A stretch of DNA of 64,000 bases. Origin: Typha latifolia (lineage: Eukaryota > Streptophyta > Magnoliopsida > Poales > Typhaceae). The notes beneath the pieces were generated by a model. The model saw nothing but the letters and a program-made list of their open reading frames with translations. It was not told the origin of the DNA and ran no database searches. Location of the stretch: NCBI GenBank assembly GCA_019914945.1, contig CM034103.1, positions 12,462,001-12,526,000 of the forward strand. The letters run 5' to 3'. This document shows positions 45,601-57,200 of the stretch, piece by piece; positions within the stretch are counted from its first letter, which is position 1; every line of letters starts with the position of its first letter. Made by a program: the position numbers and the translations under genes.

Positions 45601-46963
45601 TGTGACTCCAATCTGATTGTGGCGTCTTTCTGATTTATAAAACTAAACTGTTAAGACAATTGTCAATCTTGTCAATGGACACAGTAACAATGTCATATCT
45701 AACAGCCTCTTTTCCCTTACTGAGAACGTCGATGGAACTTCCTTCTATGCCTTTAATTACCTCATTGTTCACTCCATAAAATCCTTGAACAAATTATCCA
45801 AGAATTATAATGGTATACAAGACTTGTATACCCATTGCTGTAATACTGTTTCTATTGTTGCAAGATATGGATGTCGTGTGTATTGTACCAATATCATATA
45901 TTCGAAAACTATCTTGTGTGTGCCATACTCGGTATATATTTAGTATCAGTATCTGTATGTTAACCAAATATGAGCACACTGCTAGTTATGATGGGGTATC
46001 ATTGTTTTACATAGAGCAATTCTGGTTCTCAACTGTTCAACACTGAATGGCTAAGCAATCCAATAATCTGCTAGACTTTGGCAGGGGCACCTTTATTGTC
46101 TAGGGTACTTTGTGTTCATTGTTTAGTAGTCAATTGTTTCTACATAATTCTTATTTTTTTGTATGTTTATGTCTGGCATTTTCTATTTGTCTGCAGGTTG
46201 ATATATTCTCTCAGCTCCAAAATGCTAGTGAAGCTTTTAGAACATACATTAGAGATGGGCTCGCACAGGTTTGTAATGTCTTTTGTGCCTCAGAAGTCTC
46301 CAGCAGAGTGGAAAATTCTTATGCTGAGAGTAGTTGTTACATTTGACATGTGCAGATGGAAAAGAATGCAGCAGCTGGAAGAACACCTTCTAGCCTTCCA
46401 ATTTCCACCCCACCTCCCTTGGCAACTATTCCATCTCCGAAATTTGCACCCTTGTCTCCTGTACACACAAAACTAAATGGAAAACCTGAAAACACAAATG
46501 CCAATATGGTAGTATCGTATACTGAAGAAGAAGTTAATGGTACTGCAGCCCCCTTCAGAGTCCATGTTGATTCATCAGAATTCAGGATGCATTTCAGTGA
46601 TGACCGAAACGAGAGATATCCAGCTGCAGGTCTCTTTCCTCTCCACCTATTTGCATGTCCCTGCTTCCACAATTTTCCTTATATAATTTTGTTTGGTTTT
46701 GACGGTGAGCAGCTCCAGCAATGGCGGGCACGCTGGATGCCATCAGAGAGCGGATGAAAAGCATCCAAGCTGCAGCTTCTGTAGGCCATATGGATGGTGC
46801 AGTCCGGCCTTTGGCAGACAACAACAGCAATTTGCTTCATGGTATGGACAACGTGGACGAGCCCCAATCGCAGACAAATGTTCTTCCTATGGATGAGAGG
46901 GCTTTATCTGGACTGCAAGCCCGGATGGAGAGACTTAAAAGTGGGTCAATTGAACCACTGTAG
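23640..46963 (+). CDS. MOR1: MOR1/GEM1 microtubule-associated protein (XMAP215/ch-TOG family)
   Basis: A protein of about 2,000 residues (Arabidopsis MOR1 is 1978) in about 54 exons, from MSTEDEKLLKEAKKLPWEDRL to RMERLKSGSIEPL-stop. It speeds microtubule growth at plus ends and is needed for cortical arrays, spindle and phragmoplast. HEAT-repeat TOG arrays are visible: TOG1 in the first exons (WKVRNDANIDLAALCDSI, DQNVRASSKGLTLELCRWIG), TOG2 after an acidic linker at 29041-31799 (WSERRDAVAELTKLA), TOG3 from 34629 (WKERLEAIGLLKEE), TOG4 at 37374-38720 (DWKVRLESIDSVNKILEEAH), TOG5 at 40660-42003, then a C-terminal conserved region (TFQIKKLAHAVKETTLDNLI). Linkers are Ser/Pro/Lys-rich. The largest introns are 24269-26987 and 31939-34141; intron 39272-40659 is also long. 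Exon borders read cleanly with no stop. It faces the KCP2-like gene head to head and Pur-alpha tail to tail. Confidence 0.96.
24593..24623. repeat. Poly-T tract in MOR1 intron 3
   Basis: An uninterrupted run of about 30 T. It could be the A-tail of an antisense retroposon, but no SINE or LINE body was recognised beside it. Confidence 0.85.
26129..26372. repeat. Facing (GA)n and (CT)n tracts in MOR1 intron 3
   Basis: A GA tract (26129-26159) and a CT tract (26347-26372) lie about 190 bases apart in the same intron. Because they are complementary, a transcript could fold them into a stem. Confidence 0.85.
30266..30745. repeat. Imperfect inverted repeat in MOR1 intron 11
   Basis: AGGATTGCCATGC at 30270-30282 recurs exactly as its reverse complement at 30727-30739. 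Homology at perhaps 60-65 percent continues inward for about 40 bases (ending GTGCAAC against the complement of GTTGCG). A second pair of weaker arms, pyrimidine-rich then purine-rich, lies at about 30410-30460 and 30555-30610. This resembles a decayed foldback element; no family was assigned. Confidence 0.55.
32873..33690 (-). mobile_element. TRIM-type mini LTR retrotransposon inside MOR1 intron 15
   Basis: Two direct terminal repeats, 32873-33048 (176 bp) and 33521-33690 (170 bp), each begin TGTTG and end CAACA and share AGTCATGGTCCA/AGTCATAGTCCA, AGAGGGCTTGACA, TTAAGCTATTAG and CCTCCAATGTG. Read on the minus strand, the repeat at 33521 is followed within two bases by TAGTATCGGAGTC, close to the tRNA-Met primer-binding site TGGTATCAGAGC. 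The other repeat is preceded by a purine tract GAAGAAGAGGGGTAG. Flanks TAATG and GAATG match at 4 of 5 bases, fitting an aged target duplication. The internal part of about 470 bp codes for nothing, so the element is non-autonomous. It lies antisense to MOR1. Confidence 0.85.
36717..36738. repeat. (CT)n microsatellite in MOR1 intron
   Basis: About eleven CT units in the intron just before the exon that starts at about 36816. Confidence 0.85.
42272..42403 (+). repeat. Duplicated exon end and donor site, period 88 bp
   Basis: The end of a MOR1 exon plus its donor (CAGTTAGGGAGAATGG then GTAATG, exon end 42288) and the intron start TCGTCCCACCTTTTG recur 88 bases downstream as CAGTTAAGGAGGATGG, GTAATA, TTGTCCCACCTTTTG. 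The second copy keeps a perfect GT donor context at 42376/42377. Confidence 0.85.
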
Positions 46964-48006
46964 TGTAATTACATGGCGTATTTTTTCCAGCGCTTGTAAT
47001 TCTTGGAAATCGAGAAAGGCGTGGTCATTCCCTCGCAGATATGTAGGTGTTTCCATGAACGGGAGAAGTCGGGGATTTGGTAAAGTTGCATCCGATGCAA
47101 GTTTCTTCACAGCTTTGAGATGCAACTGAGCTTATAGAAGTCTGGTAAGATAATTCCAGATACTCGTTTTTAAATATCCCGTCCTGGGGCATGTTTTAAC
47201 ATACTGGCCTTTTAATATATTCTTGTCCATATTTGCTTCTTTTTTCCATTCCTGTATCATATCATTACAGAGACGAATTCTTAAAATTGTTATCGAATTT
47301 ACAATTCATGTGTAACATCTTACGAGTTGTGCTAACAACGGAAGTCTCGTTAGCTATCGGGTTTTGCTTCTCCAAATGAAAAAAGAAAATCAAACACCGT
47401 CAGTGCACGATACTTAATTGTATTATGTGACGAACGACAATTTCCCTTTATACCTTGTAGGTATGTCCTTCCCATATCCAGGCTTCGAATGACAATTTCC
47501 CGTTATACCTTGTAGATATATCCTTCCCATATGCAGGGTTCGGAAAGTAGCTTTCTTCTTTCTTTTGTTGCTTTGGAATTTATATTACAATTAGTTATTT
47601 ATTACAAGTAGACATCATGTGCCAATACCACCATGAACTACGAACGAATAGAGTAATGGATAACAAAGGCAATAGAAAATCAAGAGATACTTGCAAACAA
47701 CGCCAATCCTCCTGCCATATTAATTTTTTAAAATAAAAAGGCTGTCCGCACAGACTGAATAGATCTTTACAAATTAATGCAGGAGAGATTCACCGCAACC
47801 CCAGAAGCACACTTACAGGACTCGATATAATCTCCGTTATTCCTAGTGAGAAGAAAGCTTACCAAATTCTGAGACTATCCAGAAAGGAATAGAAATTATT
47901 ATCCACCAGTCACCACGGGGGATGAATCCAGAGAAGAGCATAGCGCTCCAGAGATATTCTAAATCAATGACGAGGCAATAACCATAACCCTAACAAAGCT
48001 GACCAT
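46964..48006. other. Convergent spacer between MOR1 and Pur-alpha
   Basis: About 1 kb holding the 3'UTRs of both genes. MOR1's 3'UTR probably runs to about 47200-47300; no perfect AATAAA was seen there. The only structure recognised is the 55-bp tandem repeat described separately. Confidence 0.6.
47436..47545. repeat. Two-copy tandem repeat, period 55 bp
   Basis: GACAATTTCCC at 47436 and at 47491 start two copies of a 55-bp unit that continues TTTATACCTTGTAG, TATGTCCTTCCCATAT and CAGGCTTCG, with a few substitutions between the copies. Confidence 0.9.
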
Positions 48007-51000
48007 TCATCTGTGTGAAGGCTCTAATGTCTGAACATTTGGACTCGTCATCCCCTCAATCCTATCTTTGGTTATCTCAACAAAATGACCAATCATTTCA
48101 TGGAACTGCCTGAGCCCCGATAAGGGAAGAATTATAGACGAGCGATCTGCTCCTGCCACCTATGTTAATTGAGGAGAACATTCTCAAGCAAGAACAAAGA
48201 AAGGAGAGAATGAAAACAACTCCAGGATGATCATACCTCCGATATCCTCAGGAAATGACCTCTGTTATTGCTTCCCAAATCAAAGAAAAACCTCTTCTGA
48301 TCTACACGGATTACTTTAGATAGCCCCAAGCTTCCAACTTCATCCTGTGGGGGCAGTTCAACTAGTCTTTCCAAGTTCAAATCTGAACCTGTGACTGCTT
48401 GAGCACTATGACCGGATATAAAACCAGCACCCACATCATCTGATAGTCTGGCGATATGATCTGAATGATCCATATGTTGCTGTTTTTTTTTGCCAAAGAA
48501 AGCAGCAAGATAATGCAAGAAGCAATACCGTTAGAATGTCATTCAGTTGAACTAAGAAATGAAAGAAGAACAAGATTTCATCCAATTTACCTTATTGGGT
48601 ATGATGAATTGCCGCGAGGCTTCATCATTTATCTCCAGTAAAATATTCCGAAATGCAGCCCAACCTTCTTCGCCAGAGCTTCCCGCAGGAACAATAATTG
48701 TACTACGATTTCTGCTAACAGATGCTTCAGAAACCTAATGCAGTAACCCATTATCAGCTATTATAAAGCAGTATGACAACCAAATTAAGACCAATAAACC
48801 TCTACCATATGGGTGGCAAACTAGCTTTTGTTAGCTAGAAAACTACCACAGACCGTGGCAAGCAAATTGATCTACTGTTGTATCAAGTTGTGCACCTGCA
48901 CTCTGGCCATGTTAATCACGACCAACAAGCATGGACAACAAAGACTTATAAATATATATATATGGCACATATAAAAGTTTACTGTACCACCAGACAAACA
49001 TTTATATCCATCCATTAATATGCATTTATGCACGTAAACATGTCTATGCACAATTGACATGTGGCAGTATATGTACGTATTATTCTACATTATGGTATAT
49101 AAATGCACCACATATTAATTATTAGATACATTAGTACTAAAAATATTTTTGAAGAGCTTACTGGCATAGTGGCCCCCCACCAATGAACAGAGGTAGGAGT
49201 CCTGACAATTTCGTTGTAAGAACTTCACAAAATCCAGAAACAGGAAAAAGCCTACCAACAAAGACGACATATCCAGGTACGCTAGTCATGCTAATAGTAT
49301 GAAATAGCATTCTGCCTCTGCCATGTTAACTACAAGCAGGCCTTTATTCAATAGATAAAGCTCTATTTCACAATGGACCTTAGTATAAGAACCCTCTCAA
49401 ATTAGACAAATGGGAACTAAACTGAAAAGGTACTTACAATAAAACATTCAGGTTAATGAACAAGATATGCTTTAATTCAAAGTTCATGTCAACATGTCTT
49501 AACTATGGCAAATGTCGATATGATAAAATAGGTTCTCAACATCACCATTGAAATGTCCAAACCTAATATCCAAAAAGGAAAATTAAATTCCGGACAACCA
49601 TATATCCAACTGACAAGCATTCATAATACTAGATGCGAGAAACTATAAAAATGTATAATTTCCACAGTTTACAAATGGTACATCCATAATTCAAGGTATT
49701 CCGGAGCATGAACCTACTGAGGAGTGAACTGGTCATTTTAATTCAATGATGTCTATCATGAAGAAAACGATTGCCAGTAACTCCCAACACAAATATCATC
49801 ACACTGAAACGCTGAGATATTCATTGACAATTTTACATGGTAGCTATGATTTTATGTCCAACTACAACTTATGGAACTCTTTATGAACTTCTAAAAAGTG
49901 ATTATTTTCCTAGTTCCAATTTTAACAAATAAAACATGGTTAATAATGAGATAGCTAGATCAAGTTAGTTGCTACCTCTAGTATTCATCAATTTATCCCA
50001 TCCCACTATAATGTGCTATCATGGCCAAATATTATAGTATCACCATCCTCACTAGCCCCTGTAAATTTCTGCGAGCTATTAACAGGGACAAGAGCATAAG
50101 AGAACAAAATTCACACCCCAAAGGCTCCTGCCAACATGAGGTCTAGGGAAGACACAAGTATACAGACTTATCCTCGTAAGGAAGAGATTGTTTCCATGAC
50201 TTGCATCAACACTTGTACAGCCAGGGCATATCTTATTGGCAAATTGAGTGACATCGTCAATTCTATTACACCCATTTTCAAATGTGCAACAATATATTCA
50301 GCAGCTGATTCAAAATCCCTTTCCTCTCTACTATCATTAGTCCCCTATTCTGGTTACCTTACTTCATATGAGAGTTTCGCAAGAAGGGAAAAGTAAGACC
50401 ATACTATATATAAAAAGCTACAAGAAGCTATATACAGTAACTTCTAATAAAAAATCTAAAGGAACTTCTAGCAGATTTTCGGTGAACCTTATAAAATACA
50501 TAATATACCAAAAGGCTCTTTGAATATTCACCAACCTTTTCAGTTAGCTACTTCAACAAACTATCTAAGATAAGCTTTCACAGGGTTTCGTTTTCAATAT
50601 AACAAACTAATCATACTGATTACAAGCTTGCTCTTGCCTAATAAACAAAGTACTGAATGCAGTCTTTCAATGCTAGTTCGAATACTATCTTCAACTAATA
50701 ACCGCTGATGTCCTAATGGATATTTCCACATTCTGTATGCATAATTAATAATGTACTAAAATATCCTCTTCTTTTACTGTTGAAGAGAAGCAAGTTCTCA
50801 AAATATTTTTTCCACTAACATCTAGAGAATGTTACTAGATAGACCGAAAACTCTTCTTTCCCTGATATAAATTGCAGCAAGTTGGACGATCTAGAGGGTC
50901 AAGAATGCAACTGAAAGGACCAAGTGATAAAGTGGGATAACCTTACTGTAAAGGAATTTAGTCAATCAACCCAGGCCATTGACATTGTTCCCAGTCCCAT

Positions 51001-51839
51001 AGCCCGTATGCTTTGTCCAGTTACCAATATGTGTGTTCATGGGCTAACACATCTACAACTCAAGCTGTTCCCAGTGCTCACACAGGAAAGAAGAGGGTGG
51101 GAAGAGATAAACAAGAAGAATTTCAAGATATAAAAGTCGATCAATTGTCTCCCAAGGTCATTATCTGAAGGGTGGATCTGTAAACGAAGTGATCCAGAAT
51201 CCACTTGTCATCACCTGTTAGTATATTAGACAGGTGCAATAGTTACATATATAGACCAACTATATGCTTTCTATTAAATAGGATTATTAACATGCATAAC
51301 TGCAAGACACGAAATAAACAAATCTTGATTTTCATAGGAAAAATTGCCTACTACCAAAAATGTGATACAACTTATGCATAAAACTAGAGCACTTTACAAG
51401 TTGTCTCCTTTTCAAAATGGAATCCCATCATGGCAAGATGGATGAGGTTCTGGTACTGTATTAAACTATCAATAGCTGTCTTTGAATAGGTCAGCAACCA
51501 CACAAATTAGCTTATCAATTTTGTCAACAAGGCCATAATAAGTACAACACTTGATATACCCTAGAGAATATGTGCACTTCTAATCAAATATAGTGGATTA
51601 TCAAAAAAATGCATCGATGCTTCACAGTACATCTAGAGATTAAGTAGTAAAGGCTAAACCAATAGACTAATTGAAACTAAATACTCCAAATTATGCAGAT
51701 CCTTCGCATTGTCGGGTCGGATTAAGATTGTGCACCACATACTAGTTCAAGCAAGACTTGATAAGCTTCAAGTTCTTGTGTTTAATTGTTTATAATATAT
51801 ATATATATCCACACACACCTCTCCCTAAACCCACAGAAA

Positions 51840-51880
<41 letters not shown>

Positions 51881-53141
51881 TGAATTAAAAATCGAAGTTA
51901 GCTGTAAAGAAAATGTGATAGGAAATAAGGTCGAAGGGGAAACAATTAGCTATTCAGTTTTGGTGAATGACTATGTTATATCCAAGTTAAGAAATTCTTG
52001 TTATCCATAAGACTATAGGTAAATTCATGCGCAAGACAAATATACAGATCTTCTGTCTCACACAATTTACACAAGAAAATAAAAAAGAAACAATGATAGC
52101 CGCAGCATAAATGAGCAGTGAAACAAAGTAAGGACATCATGATATATATTATCAATATACAGAAAATAAGATCAAGTTCAAGCTTCATCCAGACAAAATA
52201 GATATATGGGTGTAACAATAACAAACAAAGTTGTCTACCATATGACATATAAGAGATGTAGCAAGATGAGTAGGCTTGCCCTAGTTGTCTGCTACAAGAT
52301 AGCTAGTTGTGGGGCTTTCTTGGAAGGTTGAATGCAATCACTCTACTTAGATAAACCTAAACGATAAATAATGGTTCCACCTTTCCTTTCTTCGTCGACC
52401 ATACATTGATATTTCTCAGAAAACATGAATCACATGAATATGCAGACATATATAGAAGGAATACAAGAAATAAAAGGCTTTCCCTCCCCCCTCCCATCTG
52501 CAATCAAGACTAAAATGGAGACCCAGTTTCATTAAAAAGTACAATTCTTCACTACGGATACTTATATTAAAACTGGACCAACACCACCAGGGTCCTCATT
52601 TCATCACAAAGAAATCTAGTGTAGCACGCCAAACATAATTATAACAAATCTAGAAGGTAAATTACCATATATTAACCACATATCCGTTTCAACAATCACG
52701 CATTTAGAACAAGCGGAAGAAACCGACAAAGGAACTTTACCTTCAAAAATCGCCCTCGTTTGTTCTCACCAATGTCGAAGTAGAACACCTGCGAGCTTCA
52801 AGAAACCCATTTCAGGAAGAAAAACGAAAAAAAGAGAAAAAACGAAATCCAAACCAACATGAGATCATCCCCCTTCCCCAAACCTTGGTATCAAGCTTGA
52901 GCTCCTTGCTGAAGGCGTCGCGCTCATCCGTCTTGACGTAGTAGTCGAAAAGGTCAAGAAACCAGACGATCCCATCAACGGGGACGATGATGGTGGATCT
53001 CGTGGCCGAGGTCTTCTCCGAGATCTTGAGGTACCTCCCGCGTGGGTTCTCCTTCAGATCGAAGTAGAACAGCTTGTGCTCGAACTGGAGGGTCTTGCAC
53101 ACCAGCTCCACGTCGTTCCCCCCGGATCCGCCGCCCTCCAT
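48007..53141 (-). CDS. PURA1: Transcription factor Pur-alpha 1-like, single-strand nucleic-acid-binding protein
   Basis: Exons 52884-53141, 52741-52788, 48591-48734, 48237-48479 and 48007-48159 give 281 residues, starting MEGGGSGGNDVELVCKTLQF and ending NVQTLEPSHR-stop. Three PUR repeats are clear: residues about 10-75 (KLFYFDLKENPRGRYLKISE), 80-150 (VFYFDIGENKRGRFLKVSE) and 200-265 (RFFFDLGSNNRGHFLRISE), each followed by an RSTIIVP- or RSSIILP-type strand. The Gly-rich N-terminus and the linker LSDDVGAGF are typical of plant members. Plant Pur-alpha is reported to bind telo-box elements of translation-gene promoters, and the family binds purine-rich single-stranded DNA and RNA in nucleus and cytoplasm. 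Intron 3 spans 4 kb (48735-52740). All five exons join in phase. The acceptor of exon 4 is unusual (see findings). Confidence 0.96.
50100..50270 (-). mobile_element. Au-SINE-like relic in Pur-alpha intron 3
   Basis: On the minus strand, at about 50100-50205, GTCATGGAAACAATCTCTT, GGATAAGTCTGTATAC and CTTCCCTAGACCTCATGTTGGCAGGAGCCTTTG in that order match my memory of the body of the plant Au SINE (TCGTGGAAACAGCCTCTT, GGGTAAGGCTGCGTAC, CCTTCCC..GACCCCGC...GGGAGCTTTG). The tRNA-like 5' head is shortened: GCCCTGGC is present but the B-box region looks deleted. The element therefore appears truncated and old, in the same sense as Pur-alpha. The 5' limit is uncertain. Confidence 0.55.
51842..51878. 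repeat. (CA)n microsatellite in Pur-alpha intron 3
   Basis: About eighteen CA units, preceded by a TA run at 51796-51807. Confidence 0.95.
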
Positions 53142-54262
53142 CCCCGAAACCTTAATTCGCAGTAGGACCGCGTTGGAGAGCTAAAAGGGATTAGGGTTTG
53201 GGGCCATGGGGTTTGAGAAGAGGTCATCGTCTTCGCTCGTCTCGGTTTTCTTTTTAACTCCCTCGTGGTTTCTTCGGGAGGAGTCGGCCTAAATTTTTTT
53301 CCCCCTTTTTTACCACGCCCCGGTTTACCATCCTCGATCCACCGCGAGCGGTGAAAGGTTAAAACAAAAAAAGAAGAAGAAAAATTAAGGCCGAGCTAAC
53401 GTGCGCATGGGTCTCAGGCAACCGTCTCCACTCGATTAGAACAATTTTTTTTTAAAGAAAAAAAATCTATAATATATTTATAGTTCTTAATAATTTTAAA
53501 ACCTAAAAAATAATTTATAAAAGTAATATAATTATATTTCTTCTATTGTTTAGCCATATTTTAAAACTAGACAAATGATTCAATAAGTACAGATACAACA
53601 AACAGATCAATCTTGGAACAGGGATAATAACTTCAGTAAGAAAAGATGAAATCATGTACTGAAATACAGACTAAAAATCACATCCCCACCAAAAGGACAT
53701 TGCAATATATGATATGCTAAGCTATCTCTTTAGACTGAGAAAGAACAGATAAAATAACAATAGAAGGCAAAAAGGCAGTCCTATCACAGAAATTGTAGCA
53801 TCATCCATCACCCCAGGTAGGGGTGTAGCCGGATCCATATAATAAATGAGACGGTATGTAGGTAATTTCAACAATTATATGGGCTCACAGAACAATGTCC
53901 TGAGTCGAAATATTTCAAGGAACATCACAATGTCGAGGAATAAAATTACTGAAATTCTGATAGAAAAGCAGCAACATAATATTATTTATCTGGCACTCCC
54001 AATGATGTGCGAAAAATGGAAAAGCGGAAAGATACAATATGAATCCTTTACATCTATTTTAAGCCAGATATCGGCTGGATTTTGGAACTTGAAAGATAGC
54101 TAATGCTGATACCAAAATAATATGCCGTCTTTAACAGTGGTTATTAGAAGCAAAAAAGCACCTTAACCTCAAGCTATATAAAACAGCATCTCCGACTCCA
54201 GAACAGCAGTCCACACAACTCCCATCTTAGAATTGCACCTCGTATTCAATTCAAGTTTAGAT
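53142..54262. other. Pur-alpha leader/promoter and 3' flank of the Ac45-like gene
   Basis: 53142 to about 53350 is the GC-rich leader and promoter of Pur-alpha, read on the minus strand; it includes a telo-box (TAGGGTTT on plus, 53192-53199). Beyond it lies AT-rich DNA, and the 3'UTR of the neighbouring minus-strand gene probably occupies the part nearest 54262. No other gene was recognised. Confidence 0.55.
53192..53199 (-). promoter_or_regulatory. Telo-box in the Pur-alpha leader
   Basis: AAACCCTA on the minus strand, about 55 bases upstream of the start codon. Telo-boxes are common in leaders of plant translation-related genes and are a reported target of Pur-alpha itself. Confidence 0.6.
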
Positions 54263-57200
54263 TCAAGATTCTTGGGGAGTTTCAAATCTTGTAGGAGTGT
54301 CAATTCCCATCATGCAACAGAGGCCTGATATCAATATGATGAGCAGCACAATCGCCTGGAAATAAAAGCACACAAGATATGAAAAGAAAATTATGGGACA
54401 TTGTACCCTCAAAAGGTAAATGATTAAACAAGTAGCAAATGATTATCTATCCATGCATGCACAGCATAAGTCATATGCAAGATAATTTGTGAATAAAATA
54501 GTAGCAAATGATTATCAATCCATGCACGCACAGCAGAAGTCATATATGCAGGATAATTAGATTACTAAATCATAGTTTAACATGGGATTGCCCTGCAGAC
54601 TGCAGTTACTATGGCAAGATCCAGCAAACTAAATGGCAATTTCTACAAACCAACATAAGCAATGGAATCACTAACAATGACAAAGGACAAAGTAACTTAC
54701 CACAAAAAGGCCTTCAAGGAGTGAAGACTTAATCTGACAAACTTCATCACATATGGTGGAATTAGCTGAATCACTTGTTTTGGTGCCTTCTGCAAGAAAC
54801 CTACTTAATGGCAAATGAGTAGGGTGGTTAAGCAAACGGGGGGGTTCTGAAGCATAGAGAATTGTATATGTTGCACCAGACTGTTCCAGGAAACTGACAA
54901 GTTCAGATAATATCTCTCCTGCAGTTACCATTACACACAACTAAGAACAGACTTCCATTGGAAAAATACATTAGAAAATTCATTTCCTTAGAACTTGCAT
55001 ACCTTCTGACTTTCCATGATCTAGATCCTGGAGAACTCCATTGCAGAAAACAATTAGATCTGTCTGCCCAGCCACCCTAGTTTCCATCCTTGAGGTCACA
55101 AAGTCCTGCAATTAGTTTTTCATATTATGCTTGTGCCAACATGCATAAAGTACCAAAAAGTCGTGTAATCTAGTTATTTCTTTACATGAATTGAATGCAA
55201 GTTATGAAGTTTGTTAAGGTTTTCTCCATCGATGGAACATGCACCCATGGAAGCAATACGATTTACTCCTAAACCATTGCCACAGTTTTCAGCAAATCCT
55301 GATATCAACAAACTTTCCAATGTGTCCTCTTCCTCTGATATAGCCACATAAGGGAATGCCATTGAAAAATTTGAGCTTGTAAATGAGATCTGAAGAAGCA
55401 GCTGAAGTTAGAATTTCTGAAACATTATAGAGAGTAGCCTAATATCTATAAATGCTTATGAAATTCCAAGGAAACAAATGTCATTACCTTCAATGTATCC
55501 ACTAAAGTTGGATCAAGCTGTTTAGCTTTAGAAATATCTGATGATTGCAGCTACAGGATAAGACAAATATCTTTTTAGTAGGTTTCAGTTGGAGTGTAAA
55601 AATCAAATCTTATGCAAGAAGTGTAAATTCATTGTGACAATAAATGATTTAGTCAAAAGGGAGAATGTGATGTATATCGTACTAACTAGCATCCAAGTCA
55701 AGATAAATAACTCTCTTTATATGCTAAAAGTTAACACGTGTCATTTCCACTTAACAAAATCAAAGTCAAAGAGCACGTGCATTAACTATATAAGACATAT
55801 ACAATAAAAGTTCTATTGCATACGTGATTGAGAGAAAATGAAGTTGCATAGCAATGAGGTAGTAATGTATGGATGGCAACTGTATTTTTCTTACCTTAAA
55901 ATCAAAGGTATGCAGATAAAACCACTGTATATTAGAGAAGTACTTGATATTTATAGTACAAAATTTGGCCATGTACTAACTTAAGCAACAGGGAAAAAAC
56001 AAGAAATTCCATTACCTTTCTACCAACAAAAACAAGCGCAATATCCACATTTCCATGATCACTTATCCCAGAGCACTGATAAAAGATAAAACCAATGTCA
56101 ATAACTTTGGCAATGAAGTATAAGAAAGAATTGTCATGATCCATTAAATCCTAAAAAGAGGTATTTCTTGCCTATCGTCAAATGAACTACTTACCACTAG
56201 GTTTGACCAACCTCCTTCCTCGAGAACTGATTTAGCTAAATCCTTTGGGGAGATTGTTTGATAGTGGACAACTTCTTTTGCACCACCATGAGATAATCTA
56301 CAGGAACAAAGAGTTTAGGTACCACATATACTAGATTTTAGCTACACATTTAATAATTTGACAATAAAATCTGCCAGTATAAAAGACAACATGCCTTAAA
56401 TAACCATGATTAGATGGTACCAGAACATGCAACAGAAGCAAACTAATAGAGTGAGATTATTCCAATAGACTTACGAGGAAAACTCAGGATAACAAGTAAC
56501 AATGTACTTATGAAAATTAATTAAAATTAGTTGCTCAACAAGTTGTTTAATAGCTGCCACAGTAATCAGCGTCATGAGTTCTAAATCACTTCTGCTTTCA
56601 AAGAGTTTCAGTTGTGTTTCAATGGACCAAAAAAACATAACAAAAAACATACGATGCTTTGAGTTCTCATATTAAATTTTCCTGGCATAAATATAATTTT
56701 GTCGAGATTCCATAATCAGAGATCTATGAAAGAATAAAGAAGTAAAAGGGAAAGATCACATGTATATTAGGGTAAAAGAGTGTAATAAAGGAGACAAAAG
56801 TGCAAAAGAAGAAGGAAAGAGAATGACTGCACCCATAGATCTATTCGGATTATTAGGATAGTGACACTATTGCCTTCAACAAGTATGTCCTGTCGGGCAG
56901 TCATTACCCGTAAAAGTATTGGTGCTACAGGCCCAATTAGATGATGCTCATAAATTTTGAAACAGCACAAGAAAAAAAGTTGAAAAGTCAAGAGTAGTGG
57001 ATTTCCAATGAAAATGTCCATTAACAGTATTATGACTGTCTATTGCCTCCATTATGCTGATGGAAATGACTGATCAATCAAATGTAGGTTCTTTAACTTT
57101 TGTCAATTGACAATATTATGCCGTAATGATATATGTAAACTAAAAATCATCAAAATGCCATAGCAAATCATTGGTTTTGAAACAAATCAAAACAAAAAAT

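Noticed and set aside
46337..46672. 111-residue minus-strand ORF
   Set aside because: It is the mirror of a real MOR1 exon (46355-46629), has no start context or splice partners and shows no family resemblance.
51786..52010. ORF made of a His/Thr repeat
   Set aside because: A translation of the (CA)n microsatellite in the Pur-alpha intron.
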